A stretch of 64,000 nucleotides of DNA from Yersinia canariae (GCF_009831415.1 NZ_CP043727.1:2728001-2792000), one strand, 5' to 3'; shown: positions 1 to 10,052, counted from the first letter of the stretch. The notes: generated by a model from the sequence alone, not told the origin. Made by a program: numbers and translations.

Positions 1-1
1 T

Positions 2-382
2 GCGATCAGCTGGATGGAGTGCGAAGAAAACGGAGAAGAATTGCAGGCCGCATACGACGCTGGCGATTGTGATCTCAGCATGTGGCACCCCACGCCACCA
101 GCAGGTGATGGTTGGTTTCTCGCTTCTATTCATGACACAGAAGACGGTCCCGTTTGTTACTGGTTGCGCCCTATCGAATGCGATCCCGAAGCGTTAGCTA
201 ATCACCTGGAACGCAGCCATCTTGAAGCATTAAAGATAGCGCTTATCGATAAGCATCAGGCAGCAGTGACAGCAGCGCATGAGTATTTTTCGGCGTGTGA
301 TCTGGGGGAGGAAAGGATTTTTGCGGCAGCAATCTTTGAACGTCTGCGGGTGGCCACTAGAAAACATCAAGGTGACCTATGA
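2..382 (+). CDS. Phage-type hypothetical protein (5' end probably outside window)
   Basis: The reading frame is open to the window edge. The first internal ATG (position 14) has no good ribosome site, so the true start may lie upstream. From that ATG the product is 122 residues. It has a Trp/Pro-rich stretch (MWHPTPPAGDGWFLASIHD) followed by VCYWLRP, resembling short proteins common in lambdoid and P2-like prophage early regions. I do not recognise a function. Its stop overlaps the next gene's start (ATGA), so the two are translationally coupled. Context (integrase about 1.5 kb downstream on the same strand) supports phage origin. Confidence 0.6.
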   Translation, partial: AISWMECEENGEELQAAYDAGDCDLSMWHPTPPAGDGWFLASIHDTEDGPVCYWLRPIECDPEALANHLERSHLEALKIALIDKHQAAVTAAHEYFSACDLGEERIFAAAIFERLRVATRKHQGDL

Positions 383-1050
383 GCTTTCAACTGTTGTTCG
401 AACAAAAAGGCGACTTTCAAGCCTGGTGCGCATGCCAAGCGTGGCTTAATGATCGTGGCTACAGTTACGGCCAAACATCTGCTCGCGCACCGGGGGCCGG
501 TGTTCTTAAGGGGGATTTCTGTATCGCCAAAATGCACAACCTAACCAAACGGGAAATTAGCCAACTGGACGGAATAGTTGACGGTAATTTCCGAGACGGT
601 CCAGTGTGCCTACGGCTAAAGGTTGAACCAGAAGTTATGGTAAGCAGCGAATCAACGAAGCAACAGCGCCTTGATCATGCCAATCAGTTGATCGGGATTA
701 TTGCCGCCTATGGTCGCCGGTTCTTCTTTGACACGAGAACGGAGAGAGTCGCCCATCTCGAACTGAACAGCACCGGCAGGGTTTTTTTGATTGATGAATA
801 TACCGGTAAGCGGATTTATACCCACTTTGAAAACCGCCACTGGAAGGGATTTAACCACGGTGGAACTTTACGGTCGCTGGTTATTATGATGCGGAATTAC
901 ATCTGCAGGGGTGAGCGTATTGATGCTTACTATCTAGGACCGGAACGCAGCAGCCTGTGCAAAGGAAATATATGGGGCTATCCACAAGAAGCGATCGAGG
1001 CCGTTCGTAGTGAAGCTGGATTACTGCCAATCATCGTAGGAGAGGCATGA
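379..1050 (+). CDS. Phage-type hypothetical protein, 223 aa
   Basis: An intact 223-residue ORF overlaps the preceding gene by 4 nt and ends just before the methyltransferase-like gene. No signal peptide or membrane segment is visible. The C-terminal half (about residues 100-205) is rich in aromatic and basic residues (RRFFFDTRTERVAHLELN, then YTHFENRHWKGFNHGGTL). I know no function; proteins of this look sit in phage early or accessory operons beside a small methyltransferase, as here. The tight packing with both neighbours argues for one transcript. The function is unknown and only the phage context is inferred. Confidence 0.6.
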   Translation: MSFQLLFEQKGDFQAWCACQAWLNDRGYSYGQTSARAPGAGVLKGDFCIAKMHNLTKREISQLDGIVDGNFRDGPVCLRLKVEPEVMVSSESTKQQRLDHANQLIGIIAAYGRRFFFDTRTERVAHLELNSTGRVFLIDEYTGKRIYTHFENRHWKGFNHGGTLRSLVIMMRNYICRGERIDAYYLGPERSSLCKGNIWGYPQEAIEAVRSEAGLLPIIVGEA

Positions 1051-1069
1051 TGATAAGTCAATTCTAGAT

Positions 1070-1567
1070 ATGTGCTGCGGCTCCCGCATGTTTTGGTTCG
1101 ACCGTGCTGATCCCCGCGCTGTGTTCGTCGATATCCGCTCTGAAAGTCATACGCTATGTGATGGTCGGAACTTAGATATCAGGCCGGATATTGTGGCTGA
1201 TTTTCGCCAGTTACCGTTTGCCGATAACACTTTCCAAATCGTTGTATTTGATCCACCCCACCTCACACACTGTGGGCCAGAGGGTTGGCAGGGGAAGAAA
1301 TACGGCATTCTCAGTAAGTCATGGAAAGACGACCTAACCAAAGGCTTTGCTGAGGCGTTCCGTGTATTACGTGCCGGGGGAGTTCTTATCTTTAAGTGGA
1401 ATGAAGTGCATATCCCTACTCGCGACATTATCAAACTGTCGCCGGTACCGCCCATATTTGGGCATCCATCAGGCAAACGAGCAAATACCAACTGGGTGTG
1501 CTTTCAAAAGCCAGGAGAGAATTTGATGGCCAAATTCGCACTGGCCACCAGCAGCGATATAGATTAG
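1070..1567 (+). CDS. Phage SAM-dependent methyltransferase-like protein, start possibly damaged
   Basis: The product resembles small phage methyltransferases. It has a C-C-G-S-R loop at the extreme N-terminus (SAM-binding motif I region), then VVFDPPH at about residues 59-65, a variant of the D-P-P-Y/F motif IV of adenine methyltransferases, and GVLIFKWNE near residue 103. The start is odd. A good Shine-Dalgarno (GGAGAGG, about 1039-1045) precedes ATGATG at 1047/1050, but that frame stops at 1065. The homologous frame upstream of 1070 reads DKSILD without a start codon. This suggests a 1-nt indel near 1050-1056, or a poorly initiated internal ATG at 1070. The target base is unknown. Confidence 0.55.
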   Translation: MCCGSRMFWFDRADPRAVFVDIRSESHTLCDGRNLDIRPDIVADFRQLPFADNTFQIVVFDPPHLTHCGPEGWQGKKYGILSKSWKDDLTKGFAEAFRVLRAGGVLIFKWNEVHIPTRDIIKLSPVPPIFGHPSGKRANTNWVCFQKPGENLMAKFALATSSDID

Positions 1568-1573
1568 TAGAAC

Positions 1574-1592
1574 GGCCCGTTTGCGGCGGGCC
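1574..1592 (+). terminator. GC hairpin after the phage methyltransferase gene
   Basis: Inverted repeat GGCCCG / CGGGCC with a 7-nt loop, 6 nt after the methyltransferase stop codon. It is followed by only two T residues, so it may be a weak terminator or an mRNA-stabilising hairpin. Confidence 0.35.
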
Positions 1593-1619
1593 TTAACCAA
1601 ATTGTGTGGAGTAAACCCC

Positions 1620-1847
1620 ATGAGCGAAGATAGCGGAAAATTACTAACTCGCGCTGAATTGGAAGAGATCACTGGTTTTGTTCAACCCAAGAAGCAGTGT
1701 GAATGCTTACGAGAAAATGGCATTTTTTTCATCGAACGCAAAGATGGTAGGCCCAGTACAACATGGGCGCATGTTGAGCACCCTCTTTCTTCCCGCAATA
1801 TCACTCAGAACGTGCCTGAAGATCAACCTAACTATGGGGCTATTTAA
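1620..1847 (+). CDS. DUF4224 domain small protein next to integrase
   Basis: A 75-residue protein starting MSEDSGKLLTRAELEE. The N-terminal L-T-x-x-E-L-x-x-I-T-G pattern followed by K-x-Q-x-x-x-L...G-I-x-F is the layout of DUF4224 proteins, which are characteristically encoded directly upstream of tyrosine integrases in prophages. I chose the ATG at 1620 rather than the upstream start at 1581 because family members start just before this motif and the earlier part overlaps the GC hairpin. The stop TAA shares one base with the integrase ATG (TAATG). A directionality or regulatory role is plausible but unproven. Confidence 0.7.
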   Translation: MSEDSGKLLTRAELEEITGFVQPKKQCECLRENGIFFIERKDGRPSTTWAHVEHPLSSRNITQNVPEDQPNYGAI

Positions 1848-2869
1848 TGTCACGTCCACGCAAGAACCCAACAGATAACTGGATGCCGCCACGGGTTCGT
1901 AAAGGCAAGTCTGCATATGAGTTCAGGGCAATAGACGGGAGAACAATTCGACTATGTAGCTTTGAATGCAGCCAGGCTGATGTATGGGTTGCCTTTGAAA
2001 AATTAATGATTAGCTAAAAAGAGGATTCGACATTTACTGGTTTGATTAATGAATTTCTATTGTCAGGTGATTTCTGTGAACTGGCCATCGAGACACAAAA
2101 AGATTATCGAAAATACTCATCAAAAATAATAGCCGTGTTTGGAAAAATGTCTCCAGACAACATAAAACCAGAGCATATTCGAAAGTATATGGATAAACGC
2201 GGAGCAAAAAGCAGAATTCAGGCAAACAGGGAAAAGTCCTTCATGTCGAGGGTGTTTCGCTGGGGATATGAGCGTGGGAAAGTAAAGTTAAATCCTTGCC
2301 AAGGGGTTAAGCAATTTAAAGAAAAAGCCAGAACTCGCTATATAACCGATGAAGAATACACTGCACTTTATGATGTTGCTCCATCGGTCGTAAAAGTAGC
2401 TATGGAGTTAGCTTATTTATGCTGTACCAGGCAAGCGGATATTTTAGATATGAAAAAAGGGCAGCTGCTGGAGAATGGTATACTTATACAACAAAGCAAA
2501 ACTGGCGTTGCCCAAATTAAAGCTTGGACACCTAGGCTGCATGAGTCTATACGGCAGGCTGGCACCCTTCCTCTAAACCAAGGTGTTATGAGCATCTATT
2601 TGTTACACCAGCAATCAGGATCACGCTTCACCCGCGATAGTTTTAATGCCCACTGGATGAAAGCAAAAAAAGCGGCTGCTGTGAAATATCCAGAACTGGA
2701 GTTTAATTTCACTTTCCACGATCTGAAAGCAAAAGGTATCTCAGATCTAACTGGTTCGCTATATGACAAGCAGGCAATCTCAGGGCACAAAAACGCATCA
2801 CAGACCGCAAGATATGATAGAAAAATTAATATTGTCCCTGTTGTGGGCGGGCAAGATATGGCGAAGTGA
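1847..2869 (+). pseudogene. int: Phage tyrosine integrase interrupted by in-frame TAA
   Basis: The 5' part starts MSRPRKNPTDNWMPPR, a typical N-terminus of HK022/lambdoid-type integrases, and runs 56 residues to a TAA at 2015-2017. The same frame continues (KEDSTFTGLINEFLL...) to a stop at 2869, about 340 codons in all, so a single nonsense change (perhaps CAA to TAA) splits the gene. The rest looks whole: SAM-like core-binding domain, then catalytic residues in CTRQADIL, QSKTG, FHDLKAKG, SGHK and ARYDRK with the tyrosine nucleophile. The position of the second arginine holds Lys (HDLK), which I believe occurs in this subfamily. The gene points at the tRNA-Leu 3' end about 100 nt away. A shortened product from an internal start such as TTG 2042 would lack the arm-binding domain. 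Confidence 0.8.
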
Positions 2870-2911
2870 TATGGCGAAACAATGGTGAAAGGTGATTTCA
2901 GGCACAAAAAA

Positions 2912-2927
2912 ACCGCCTCTCGGCGGT
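2912..2927. terminator. Hairpin between integrase and tRNA-Leu
   Basis: Perfect inverted repeat ACCGCC-TCTC-GGCGGT. A run of seven A precedes it on the plus strand, giving a U-tract on the minus strand, so it fits an intrinsic terminator for the minus-strand tRNA operon reading toward the phage remnant. Confidence 0.6.
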
Positions 2928-2972
2928 TAACGACATACTCATACTACTTTGTTTTACTTAGATTTGTTTCCA

Positions 2973-3058
2973 TGGTGCCCGGGGCGGGACTTGAACCCGC
3001 ACAGCCATAAGCCGAGGGATTTTAAATCCCTTGTGTCTACCGATTTCACCACCCGGGC
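2973..3058 (-). tRNA. leuZ: tRNA-Leu (anticodon UAA)
   Basis: Read on the minus strand this begins GCCCGGGTGG and ends CCCGGGCACCA, with the CCA encoded. The anticodon arm GGGAT-TTAAAAT-CCC carries UAA. The long variable arm and 86-nt length suit tRNA-Leu. It is the last gene of a Gly-Cys-Leu tRNA run matching E. coli glyW-cysT-leuZ. Its 3' end faces the broken integrase, so it is the likely attachment site of that element. Confidence 0.95.
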
Positions 3059-3068
3059 TCTGGAAAAC

Positions 3069-3142
3069 TGGAGGCGCGTCCCGGAGTCGAACCGAGGTAG
3101 ACGGATTTGCAATCCGTAGCATGGCCACTCTGCCAACGCGCC
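3069..3142 (-). tRNA. cysT: tRNA-Cys (anticodon GCA)
   Basis: Minus-strand 74-nt cloverleaf with encoded CCA. It starts GGCGCGTTGGC and the anticodon arm is CGGAT-TGCAAAT-CCG with anticodon GCA. The length and position between tRNA-Gly and tRNA-Leu match E. coli cysT. Confidence 0.95.
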
Positions 3143-3194
3143 TTATTTTCTTTACCTTACTACTGAGGTTCGCTTTATAGCCAACCTACTAATT

Positions 3195-3270
<76 letters not shown>

Positions 3271-3414
3271 AACATCAGAACTTACTGATTCTTTTGCTAT
3301 CTTTCGACATTTCGTTGCTGCCGTCTGATGCGATGCATTCTACTTACCTGACGCAATGAGTCAATAAAATTATCTGACTAATTCGTTCGTTTGCTGCTTT
3401 TTCCGGCGCTTCGA

Positions 3415-3963
3415 TCAAGGTTCGAGCAAATCTTTCCATGCAGCGTTTAAATATTGAAACATTGACCAAAATGTCAGTACAGCGGCAATGTAAAGAAGCA
3501 CAAAACTCGCAAGCTCTACATTATGGTCAGGTCGCCAAAGTAATCCTACAAGTGAACCCATTTGGGCTGTTGTTTTCACTTTACCAATCCATGAGACCGC
3601 AACGCTACTACGCTTACCGATCTCAGCCATCCATTCCCGGAGGGAAGAAATGATAATCTCACGAGCAATCATCGTCGCCGCCGGTAAAGTAATCCACCAG
3701 ACATGGTAATGTTCAGCGACCAACACTAACGCAATGGCCACCATAACTTTATCCGCAACAGGGTCAAGAAAAGCCCCAAAACGGGTTGTCTGCTTCCAGC
3801 GGCGGGCTAAAAAGCCATCAAACCAATCAGTTGCTGCTGCAAACACGAATATGATGGCGCAAACCATCGGAGCCCAGACGAATGGCAGATAAAACGCCAG
3901 AACGAAGAATGGGATGAGTACAACACGGAACAAGGTAAGCCAAGTCGGTATATTCAATTGCAT
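3415..3963 (-). CDS. pgsA: CDP-diacylglycerol-glycerol-3-phosphate 3-phosphatidyltransferase
   Basis: PgsA makes phosphatidylglycerol phosphate from CDP-diacylglycerol and glycerol-3-phosphate at the inner membrane, the committed step to phosphatidylglycerol and cardiolipin. The 182-residue length and the [14 protein letters not shown] start match E. coli PgsA. The CDP-alcohol phosphotransferase motif is present as [19 protein letters not shown] with a downstream D (DPVAD), near residues 49-70. Several hydrophobic helices follow. It lies 58 nt after uvrC and before the tRNA run, the conserved uvrY-uvrC-pgsA order. Confidence 0.97.
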   Translation of the reverse strand: MQLNIPTWLTLFRVVLIPFFVLAFYLPFVWAPMVCAIIFVFAAATDWFDGFLARRWKQTTRFGAFLDPVADKVMVAIALVLVAEHYHVWWITLPAATMIAREIIISSLREWMAEIGKRSSVAVSWIGKVKTTAQMGSLVGLLWRPDHNVELASFVLLYIAAVLTFWSMFQYLNAAWKDLLEP

Positions 3964-4021
3964 AATGCTACGATAACTATCTGGCTGGTGTGGATATTAT
4001 GAGTATGGTGCAACATTAGCT

Positions 4022-5854
4022 TCAGTGTTTCAATGCATTGTAGATTTTTTCTGCCAATGCTTGTGAAATACTCGGCACTTTTGCAATTTCCTCGACGCTA
4101 GCATTAAGTAAAGGTTGCAGTCCGCCCATATACTTCAGCAGTATTTGCCGCCGTTTAGGGCCCACTCCCTCTATCATTTCTAATGCGCTAGTATTTTTTA
4201 CTTTTGAACGGCGTTGCCTATGACCCGTTATTGCGTGATTATGAGAATCGTCACGAATATGTTGAATCAGATGTAACGCGGGTGAGTCTGGCGGTAATGA
4301 AAAGCCCTCCCCCTCAGCAGCCAGAAACAGTGTTTCCAACCCTGCTTTGCGATCACTTCCTTTCGCAACGCCGACTAATAAAGGCTTTTTCTTATCCCAC
4401 GGAACATTTAGTGAAGCAAAAACGTCAAAAGCTTGGGATAACTGCCCTTTCCCGCCATCAATAAAGATAACGTCAGGGACTTTTTTATCATCTAATGCTT
4501 TGCCATAACGGCGCTTAAGCACTTGAGACATCGCCGCATAATCATCACCCGGAGTAATACCACTAATATTGTAGCGCCTATATTCCGAACGTACAGGGCC
4601 ATTTGCATCAAATACCACACAAGATGCAACTGTTTGCTCTCCCATCGTATGGCTGATATCAAAACACTCCATACGATTTATCTCATCAAGATTAAGAACC
4701 TTAGCCAATTCTTTCATCCGTTGATGGATAGTTGATTGTTGCGATAAACGCGTAACCAGGGCCGTGGAGGCATTAGTTCGGGCCAGCTTGAGATAGCGAG
4801 CTCGGTCACCTCGAGGACGACTTTGAATCTGGATTTTTCTACCCGCTAATTCAGAAAGAGAGGATGCCAAAAGATCCTTTTCTGCAAGAGTGAAATCCAA
4901 CAAAATCTCACCGGGAAGTGTGCGCGCCTGGCTCCCTTGTAAGTAAAACTGCCCCACAAAGGTCTGAACAACTTCGTTCAATTCCGTTCCAGCAGGAACT
5001 TTGGGGAAATAACTCCGACTTCCCAGCACTTTTCCTTGCCGAATAAATAACACATGAACACAGGCTAACCCGGCATCAAACGCAACACCGATGACATCAA
5101 GATCCTCACTGTCGCCAGAAACAAACTGTTGCTCTGTAACTCGTCGCACAGCCTGTATTTGATCACGAATACGCGCCGCATCTTCAAAATGGAGCAATCG
5201 GCTGGCCTCTTCCATGCGAGAGATCAGTTGTGTCAAGACTTGTTGATCTTTGCCTGACAGGAACAAACGCACATAATCAACCTGACGCTGGTACTCTTCC
5301 TCACTCACCAACCCCGCCACACATGGCCCCGAGCAACGGCCAATTTGGTATTGCAGACAAGGCCGAGAGCGGTTGCGATAGACATTGTTTTCACATTGTC
5401 TGACAGGAAAAAGCTTTTGCAATAATGCTAACGTTTCACGGACAGCATAGGAGTTTGGGAATGGTCCAAAATACTCCCCTTTTTCATGCTTTGCTCCGCG
5501 ATGGATGCCGAGACGCGGGTGTTTGTCCGCGCTGAGGAAAATAAGGGGGTACGATTTATCATCCCGCAACAACACATTGTAACGGGGCTGATAAAGTTTA
5601 ATGTAATTATGCTCAAGCAGGAGTGCTTCCGTCTCCGTATGAGTGACGGTGACGTCAATTTGAGCAATATTCTTAACCAATGTTTCCGTTTTCCGGCTTG
5701 CAACATGAGCACGAAAATAACTCGTTAGACGCTTTTTAAGGTCTTTAGCTTTGCCGACATAAATAACTGTCCCCGCCTTATCATACATACGGTAAACGCC
5801 AGGCTGGCTGGTGACAGTTTTCAAAAACCCTTTAGAATCAAAACAATCAGTCAC
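4022..5854 (-). CDS. uvrC: UvrABC excinuclease subunit C
   Basis: UvrC makes both incisions in nucleotide excision repair after UvrA/UvrB load on damaged DNA. Visible parts: GIY-YIG nuclease near residues 12-95 ([22 protein letters not shown]), cysteine cluster [16 protein letters not shown] helix ([19 protein letters not shown]), RNase H-like C-terminal nuclease ([18 protein letters not shown]) and terminal helix-hairpin-helix ([13 protein letters not shown]). I set the start at the GTG at 5854 ([11 protein letters not shown]), giving 610 residues like E. coli UvrC. The ATG at 5887 would add 11 residues with no counterpart. The start overlaps the uvrY stop by 8 nt, so the pair is co-transcribed and probably coupled. 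Confidence 0.97.
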   Translation of the reverse strand: MTDCFDSKGFLKTVTSQPGVYRMYDKAGTVIYVGKAKDLKKRLTSYFRAHVASRKTETLVKNIAQIDVTVTHTETEALLLEHNYIKLYQPRYNVLLRDDKSYPLIFLSADKHPRLGIHRGAKHEKGEYFGPFPNSYAVRETLALLQKLFPVRQCENNVYRNRSRPCLQYQIGRCSGPCVAGLVSEEEYQRQVDYVRLFLSGKDQQVLTQLISRMEEASRLLHFEDAARIRDQIQAVRRVTEQQFVSGDSEDLDVIGVAFDAGLACVHVLFIRQGKVLGSRSYFPKVPAGTELNEVVQTFVGQFYLQGSQARTLPGEILLDFTLAEKDLLASSLSELAGRKIQIQSRPRGDRARYLKLARTNASTALVTRLSQQSTIHQRMKELAKVLNLDEINRMECFDISHTMGEQTVASCVVFDANGPVRSEYRRYNISGITPGDDYAAMSQVLKRRYGKALDDKKVPDVIFIDGGKGQLSQAFDVFASLNVPWDKKKPLLVGVAKGSDRKAGLETLFLAAEGEGFSLPPDSPALHLIQHIRDDSHNHAITGHRQRRSKVKNTSALEMIEGVGPKRRQILLKYMGGLQPLLNASVEEIAKVPSISQALAEKIYNALKH

Positions 5855-6503
5855 TATTAGATAACGTCTCCGCGTTAAACAACCCATGACGGATAGCCAA
5901 ATGGGTCAATTCAACATCACCACTGATATTCAGTTTGCTAAACATACGATAGCGGTAGCTGTTCACTGTTTTCGGGCTCAGATGAAGTTGTTCCGATATC
6001 TCATTGACTTTTTGGCCTTTTGTTATCATTAGCATAATTTGTAACTCGCGCTCTGACAAACAACTAAAAGGCGTTTCGGTCGGCGGTTCCAACTGCCCTA
6101 AAGCCATTTGTTGCGCGATATCAGAAGCAATGTAACGTTGCCCTGAATGAACCGCTCGGATAGCCGTCACAACATCCTGAGGTGCAGCACCTTTACTTAA
6201 ATACCCACTAGCACCCGCTTGCATAACTTTCGCGGGTAACGGATTTTCGGTATGAATAGTTAACATGATAACTTTAGTATCTGGGGAAAAACGTAAAATT
6301 TTACGCGTTGCCTCCAACCCGCCAATACCGGGCATATTCATATCCATCAAAACGATATCAACAATATGGTTACGGCACCATTTTACCGCATCTTCACCAC
6401 ACTGCATCTCATCCGCTACTTTGATACCCTTGATGTCTTCAAGAATGCGTCGTATCCCTGCGCGCACCAGTTCGTGGTCATCAACAAGAAGAACGCTAAT
6501 CAA
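5847..6503 (-). CDS. uvrY: Response regulator UvrY (BarA/UvrY, SirA/GacA family)
   Basis: A 218-residue NarL/FixJ-type regulator. Residues 1-120 form a receiver domain ([14 protein letters not shown], phosphoacceptor Asp in VLMDMNMPG, Lys in YLSKGA). Residues 145-210 are a LuxR-type HTH ([35 protein letters not shown]). In enterobacteria it is phosphorylated by BarA and activates the csrB/csrC small RNAs that titrate CsrA, linking metabolism to motility and virulence. It is the first gene of uvrY-uvrC-pgsA. The long AT-rich upstream region presumably carries its promoter. Confidence 0.96.
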   Translation of the reverse strand: MISVLLVDDHELVRAGIRRILEDIKGIKVADEMQCGEDAVKWCRNHIVDIVLMDMNMPGIGGLEATRKILRFSPDTKVIMLTIHTENPLPAKVMQAGASGYLSKGAAPQDVVTAIRAVHSGQRYIASDIAQQMALGQLEPPTETPFSCLSERELQIMLMITKGQKVNEISEQLHLSPKTVNSYRYRMFSKLNISGDVELTHLAIRHGLFNAETLSNSD

Positions 6504-7181
6504 AGAAAATTCTCCAAAAAATAAGGGAGTAACCTAATCACGCTTGACTTACGGCAATGATATTACTTGTTTTCGGGCAAAGAATGAATACAGAATAATT
6601 GCAAATTCATATCTATATTGTTTGACAGATATTATTTTTATCATCTTTTTTACTATGTGCATAAAATCACAGGCATATCAATTAATGACATGATAAAAAA
6701 GGAAAGTTTTTTAAGATTTTTCTTGGCGTTACGCATTCATTCATACAAATCGTAATTATTATCCCTCAAAAAAATAATTTTTATGTCATCTAACACAACA
6801 TATTGATACAACTGATAATCATATAATTTTTCCCTATTTTCATTTATAGGAATTATTCTTATTTTTTATTTATTGCACATCTCTTATTCACCTTAAAAAT
6901 GAGTGTTTTTGACACAAATTACTCATTACAAAAAAGACATGCCTTTTATGAACAAAATTAACTTAATTAAGTTAATGCATTCAGCATGAATAAAAACATT
7001 GGTTAGCCACAACATCACCGGCATGCTGCTCTTCATTGGGAGATTGCGCACATGTTATCAAAGCTAATCATCAGTTTATGATATAATGCAATAACTGTTT
7101 AATAATGCCACCTATGCTCACTGCGGTGCGGGTCTCCCAAATCGTCCTGTCCACAGGAAAGCGACCATTTCAGGAAAAAAA
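6504..7181. other. 678-bp AT-rich intergenic region between uvrY and yecF
   Basis: No ORF with a credible start was found. The region is strongly AT-rich compared with its neighbours. It contains an interrupted inverted repeat AATGAGT (6898-6904) / ACTCATT (6921-6927) and, just before yecF, a small hairpin TCCTGT-CC-ACAGGA (7145-7158) that would sit in the yecF leader. It must hold the divergent promoters of uvrY and yecF. No sdiA gene is present, although in E. coli sdiA lies beside yecF. Confidence 0.5.
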
Positions 7182-7406
7182 ATGAGTAATCCAGACTTTA
7201 CCACTTCTGCTGACCCAGAAACTTTAGCAAATGAAGTTGCATGTTTGAAAGCTACTGTGACCTTTCTGTTAAAAGCGATCGGCCAAGCCGATGCGGGAAA
7301 AGTAATTTTAAATATCGAGCGCTCTATTGCCGATATTGAAGACACTGCTCAAGCTGAAGTTTTCACCAATACACTTGCTCAAATTAAAAGCGGTTATCGC
7401 CAATAA
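7182..7406 (+). CDS. yecF: YecF family protein (DUF2594)
   Basis: A 74-residue soluble protein of unknown function. It aligns end to end with E. coli YecF: LANEVACLKATVTFLLKA in the first half, GQADAGKVIL in the middle and IKSGYRQ at the end. The predicted fold is largely helical with no membrane segment. An A-rich Shine-Dalgarno (AGGA then seven A) precedes the ATG. In E. coli it also neighbours uvrY, so the location confirms the assignment, but no biochemical role is known. Confidence 0.92.
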   Translation: MSNPDFTTSADPETLANEVACLKATVTFLLKAIGQADAGKVILNIERSIADIEDTAQAEVFTNTLAQIKSGYRQ

Positions 7407-7522
7407 CGGCCAGTGATAACGTGCAATATTCCTATGCAATCATGCTGTCGATATAGAAAATTCTTTTCTTTCATTGAAATATACTCTATCGGCAGCTTGT
7501 TTTATAATCGTTTGAGGCAATG

Positions 7523-7861
7523 ATGGGCCTGCTACTAAAAGCATTAATCGGTGCCGCCGTTGTGGTATTGATAGGAATATTATCAAAAACGCGTAATTAC
7601 TACATTGCTGGCTTAATCCCGTTGTTTCCGACATTCGCACTTATTGCACATTATGTCGTTGGTAGCGAACGCAGTATCCAGGCATTGCGTATCACCATCA
7701 TCTTTGGTTTATGGGCAATCATTCCTTACTTTATCTATCTGATATCACTTTATTTTTTTATTGGACACTTGCGTTTACCCACGGCATTAACGGCAGCCGT
7801 GTTATGTTGGGTTATTGCTGCCTGGATACTCATATCTGCATGGAGTCGATGGCACGGCTAA
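7523..7861 (+). CDS. glpM: GlpM family inner-membrane protein
   Basis: A 112-residue membrane protein that closely matches E. coli GlpM (NYYIAGLIPLFPTFALIAHY is nearly identical). Three or four hydrophobic helices cover most of the chain: residues 5-22, 28-47, 58-80 and 87-105. I take the second of two tandem ATGs, because E. coli GlpM starts MGLL; the first at 7520 is possible. GlpM was first noted for effects on aerobic glycerol-3-phosphate metabolism in Pseudomonas; its molecular function is not established. It stands alone between yecF and a convergent small membrane protein gene. Confidence 0.88.
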   Translation: MGLLLKALIGAAVVVLIGILSKTRNYYIAGLIPLFPTFALIAHYVVGSERSIQALRITIIFGLWAIIPYFIYLISLYFFIGHLRLPTALTAAVLCWVIAAWILISAWSRWHG

Positions 7862-7891
7862 CAACTGCCCATGCCATAAAACATAATTTAG

Positions 7892-8146
7892 TCAACGTAA
7901 TAGCAATAAAAGAAGGGCATGAATAGCAAGCATGACCACTGAGAAAATCAGGTTCAGGTTACTGATGGATTTTGATCTCACCTCATCCGATGGCTCATCA
8001 CTTACCTGAATTTTCCTGATTCGGTAAATCCAATACCCACCAAGCACCACGAAAAGCAGTGCTAATGACACGGCTACCAGAGGATAACCCCACACCAAAT
8101 ATTCACTTAACCCTGCAATAACAAACCAAAGAATGACAAATACCAT
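7892..8146 (-). CDS. Small predicted inner-membrane protein, unknown function
   Basis: An 84-residue protein starting MVFVILWFVIAGLSEY. I chose the ATG at 8146 because a GAGGTG Shine-Dalgarno sits 8 nt before it; the longer frame to 8185 has no ribosome site. Two N-terminal hydrophobic segments (about residues 1-38) and one C-terminal (about 62-84) flank a charged stretch (YRIRKIQVSDEPSDEVRSK). I do not recognise the family. It converges with glpM with a 30-nt gap, so it is not in that operon. Confidence 0.65.
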   Translation of the reverse strand: MVFVILWFVIAGLSEYLVWGYPLVAVSLALLFVVLGGYWIYRIRKIQVSDEPSDEVRSKSISNLNLIFSVVMLAIHALLLLLLR

Positions 8147-8416
8147 GATTGAACACCTCATATTTTGAGAAGGCAATCTTAGCACACGCCATAAAATCGC
8201 TTAAGTTCAGACCATATAAATGGGGCAAACCAAATAGTCAGTGAAATCATAGAAGCATGAGCCAGAATCGACCTTATCATTGGCGGAATATCCACCACCT
8301 GACAATAACAATCACTCGAAAATAATGAATAAGAGCTAAACCTGCGGAACAATAAAGGCTTAACTCTTATTTCAGTCAGAGGGTTATTGACTCATCCAGC
8401 GCTAGCTCACTACATA

Positions 8417-9907
8417 TTATTGTAGAAACTCTTTCTGCACCCAAAGACTCACACTTCCCCCATTCACTGGGAATACAGCCTCACCGGAATCATCGGTGGT
8501 AATAATAGCCGAGTGATTAGCTAAAAAATCAGCAAACTCTTTATTGGCTAAGTTTTCTCCTAACGTGATTTTTTTCTCATTTTCAGCACCATTAGAAAGA
8601 ACAACAACACAACCGGGATCATCCTCTGTACCTGCACGGACAAAAGCTATACAGTTTTTATCATCAAAATAGTCACTTTGCGCGCCATGTGCAAAGCGCT
8701 TTCTAGCTTGAATTAATTTTTTTAATTCGGCAATAACCGGCATTTCTATCTGATAAGTCCCTCCATCATCCCCAGTGTCTTCATAGTTAGCGCCAAATAA
8801 ATCAGGATAAAATATACAAGGAATTCCCTGCTCACGAATTAAAATCAATGCATAGGCTAGCGGTTTAAACCAAGGTTCAACAGGGGCCTCCAGAGATTGA
8901 AGTGGTTGAGTATCGTGGTTTGCCACTATGGTGATTGTATGCATTGGATCGGCTTCGATTAATGTCCCACTAAACACGTGTGTGAGATCAAAATCCTCCC
9001 CTTGATTTGATGCCTCGTGAAACTTGTGGTGCAAGGCCACATCAAACAACATTGCCGCCCCTTCAACGCGTTCCAGATATTGCTGTAATTTTTCAATATC
9101 GGGTGACCAATATTCCGCAATAATCAGTAAATCATGATTCGCTTTATTTTGGACGTGCTGAATCCATTGTTTGAAAAACCATGCGGGGATATGTTTCACT
9201 GCATCCAGGCGAAAACCATCAATTGGTAATGTCTCTAGCAACCACTCTCCCCAATAATTTAACTCGCCCATGACAGCAGGGTTGCGGAAATCAATATCGT
9301 CCCCCATGAGATAATCAAAATTACCTAACTCGTCATCAACCTCGGTATTCCAGCCATCCTCACTGTAATCATTTATAATTTTAAAAATACCCTCATCTGT
9401 CGACTCTTCAATATGATCAACACCGCTAAAGCATTGTTTATCCCAGATAAAGGATGAGTACGTTTCGTGGCGACCTGGAAAGGTGAACCGGGTATAAGCT
9501 TGAGCATCGATAACGCCATCATCAATCTCAGTACGGTTTTCAGGATTTACTTTATGGACACTTATCTGTTCTTTTTCATCGGCACCCATTTTATGATTGA
9601 ATACAACATCAAGCAGGACCTTGATATTCATTTCCTTCAGGCGATTAATTGCATTGAATAGCCCTTCTATGTCTCCGTATTTCGTTGCCCGAGTTCCCTT
9701 CTGTTCAAATTCACCTAAATCAAACAAGTCATAAGTATCATATCCGACAGAATACCCGCCTGAAGCGCCTTTATAGGCGGGAGGAAGCCAGACGTAATTA
9801 ATTCCTAGCTGGCTAATATGCTCAGCTTGCTCAGCAACCTCCTGCCATAATTTGCCTCCATCAGGATAATACCAATGGAAAAACTGGAAAATTGTGGGAT
9901 TTTTCAT
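8417..9907 (-). CDS. amyA: Cytoplasmic alpha-amylase
   Basis: A glycoside hydrolase family 13 enzyme that cuts internal alpha-1,4 links in maltodextrin or glycogen-type glucans inside the cell. At 496 residues with no signal peptide it matches E. coli AmyA (495). The GH13 motifs are in order: [17 protein letters not shown] (nucleophile Asp), IIAEYW (acid/base Glu) and VANHDTQ (third Asp). The start [18 protein letters not shown] matches the E. coli start in register. In E. coli amyA sits in the flagellar region beside fliDST; here it is about 28 kb away from fliT. It stands alone and monocistronic. Confidence 0.96.
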   Translation of the reverse strand: MKNPTIFQFFHWYYPDGGKLWQEVAEQAEHISQLGINYVWLPPAYKGASGGYSVGYDTYDLFDLGEFEQKGTRATKYGDIEGLFNAINRLKEMNIKVLLDVVFNHKMGADEKEQISVHKVNPENRTEIDDGVIDAQAYTRFTFPGRHETYSSFIWDKQCFSGVDHIEESTDEGIFKIINDYSEDGWNTEVDDELGNFDYLMGDDIDFRNPAVMGELNYWGEWLLETLPIDGFRLDAVKHIPAWFFKQWIQHVQNKANHDLLIIAEYWSPDIEKLQQYLERVEGAAMLFDVALHHKFHEASNQGEDFDLTHVFSGTLIEADPMHTITIVANHDTQPLQSLEAPVEPWFKPLAYALILIREQGIPCIFYPDLFGANYEDTGDDGGTYQIEMPVIAELKKLIQARKRFAHGAQSDYFDDKNCIAFVRAGTEDDPGCVVVLSNGAENEKKITLGENLANKEFADFLANHSAIITTDDSGEAVFPVNGGSVSLWVQKEFLQ

Positions 9908-10052
9908 AGGCTTGATAACTCCGTTTTACCATGTCACTCATAGTATGGCCCACTTTATAAAATTTGGACTGGCAATAAAGTAATAGACTGTGTATTCCTT
10001 ATTACTAGTGAGCTAATCTGAGTCTCACCCGCGTGTATTATTGGGAGTTTAA

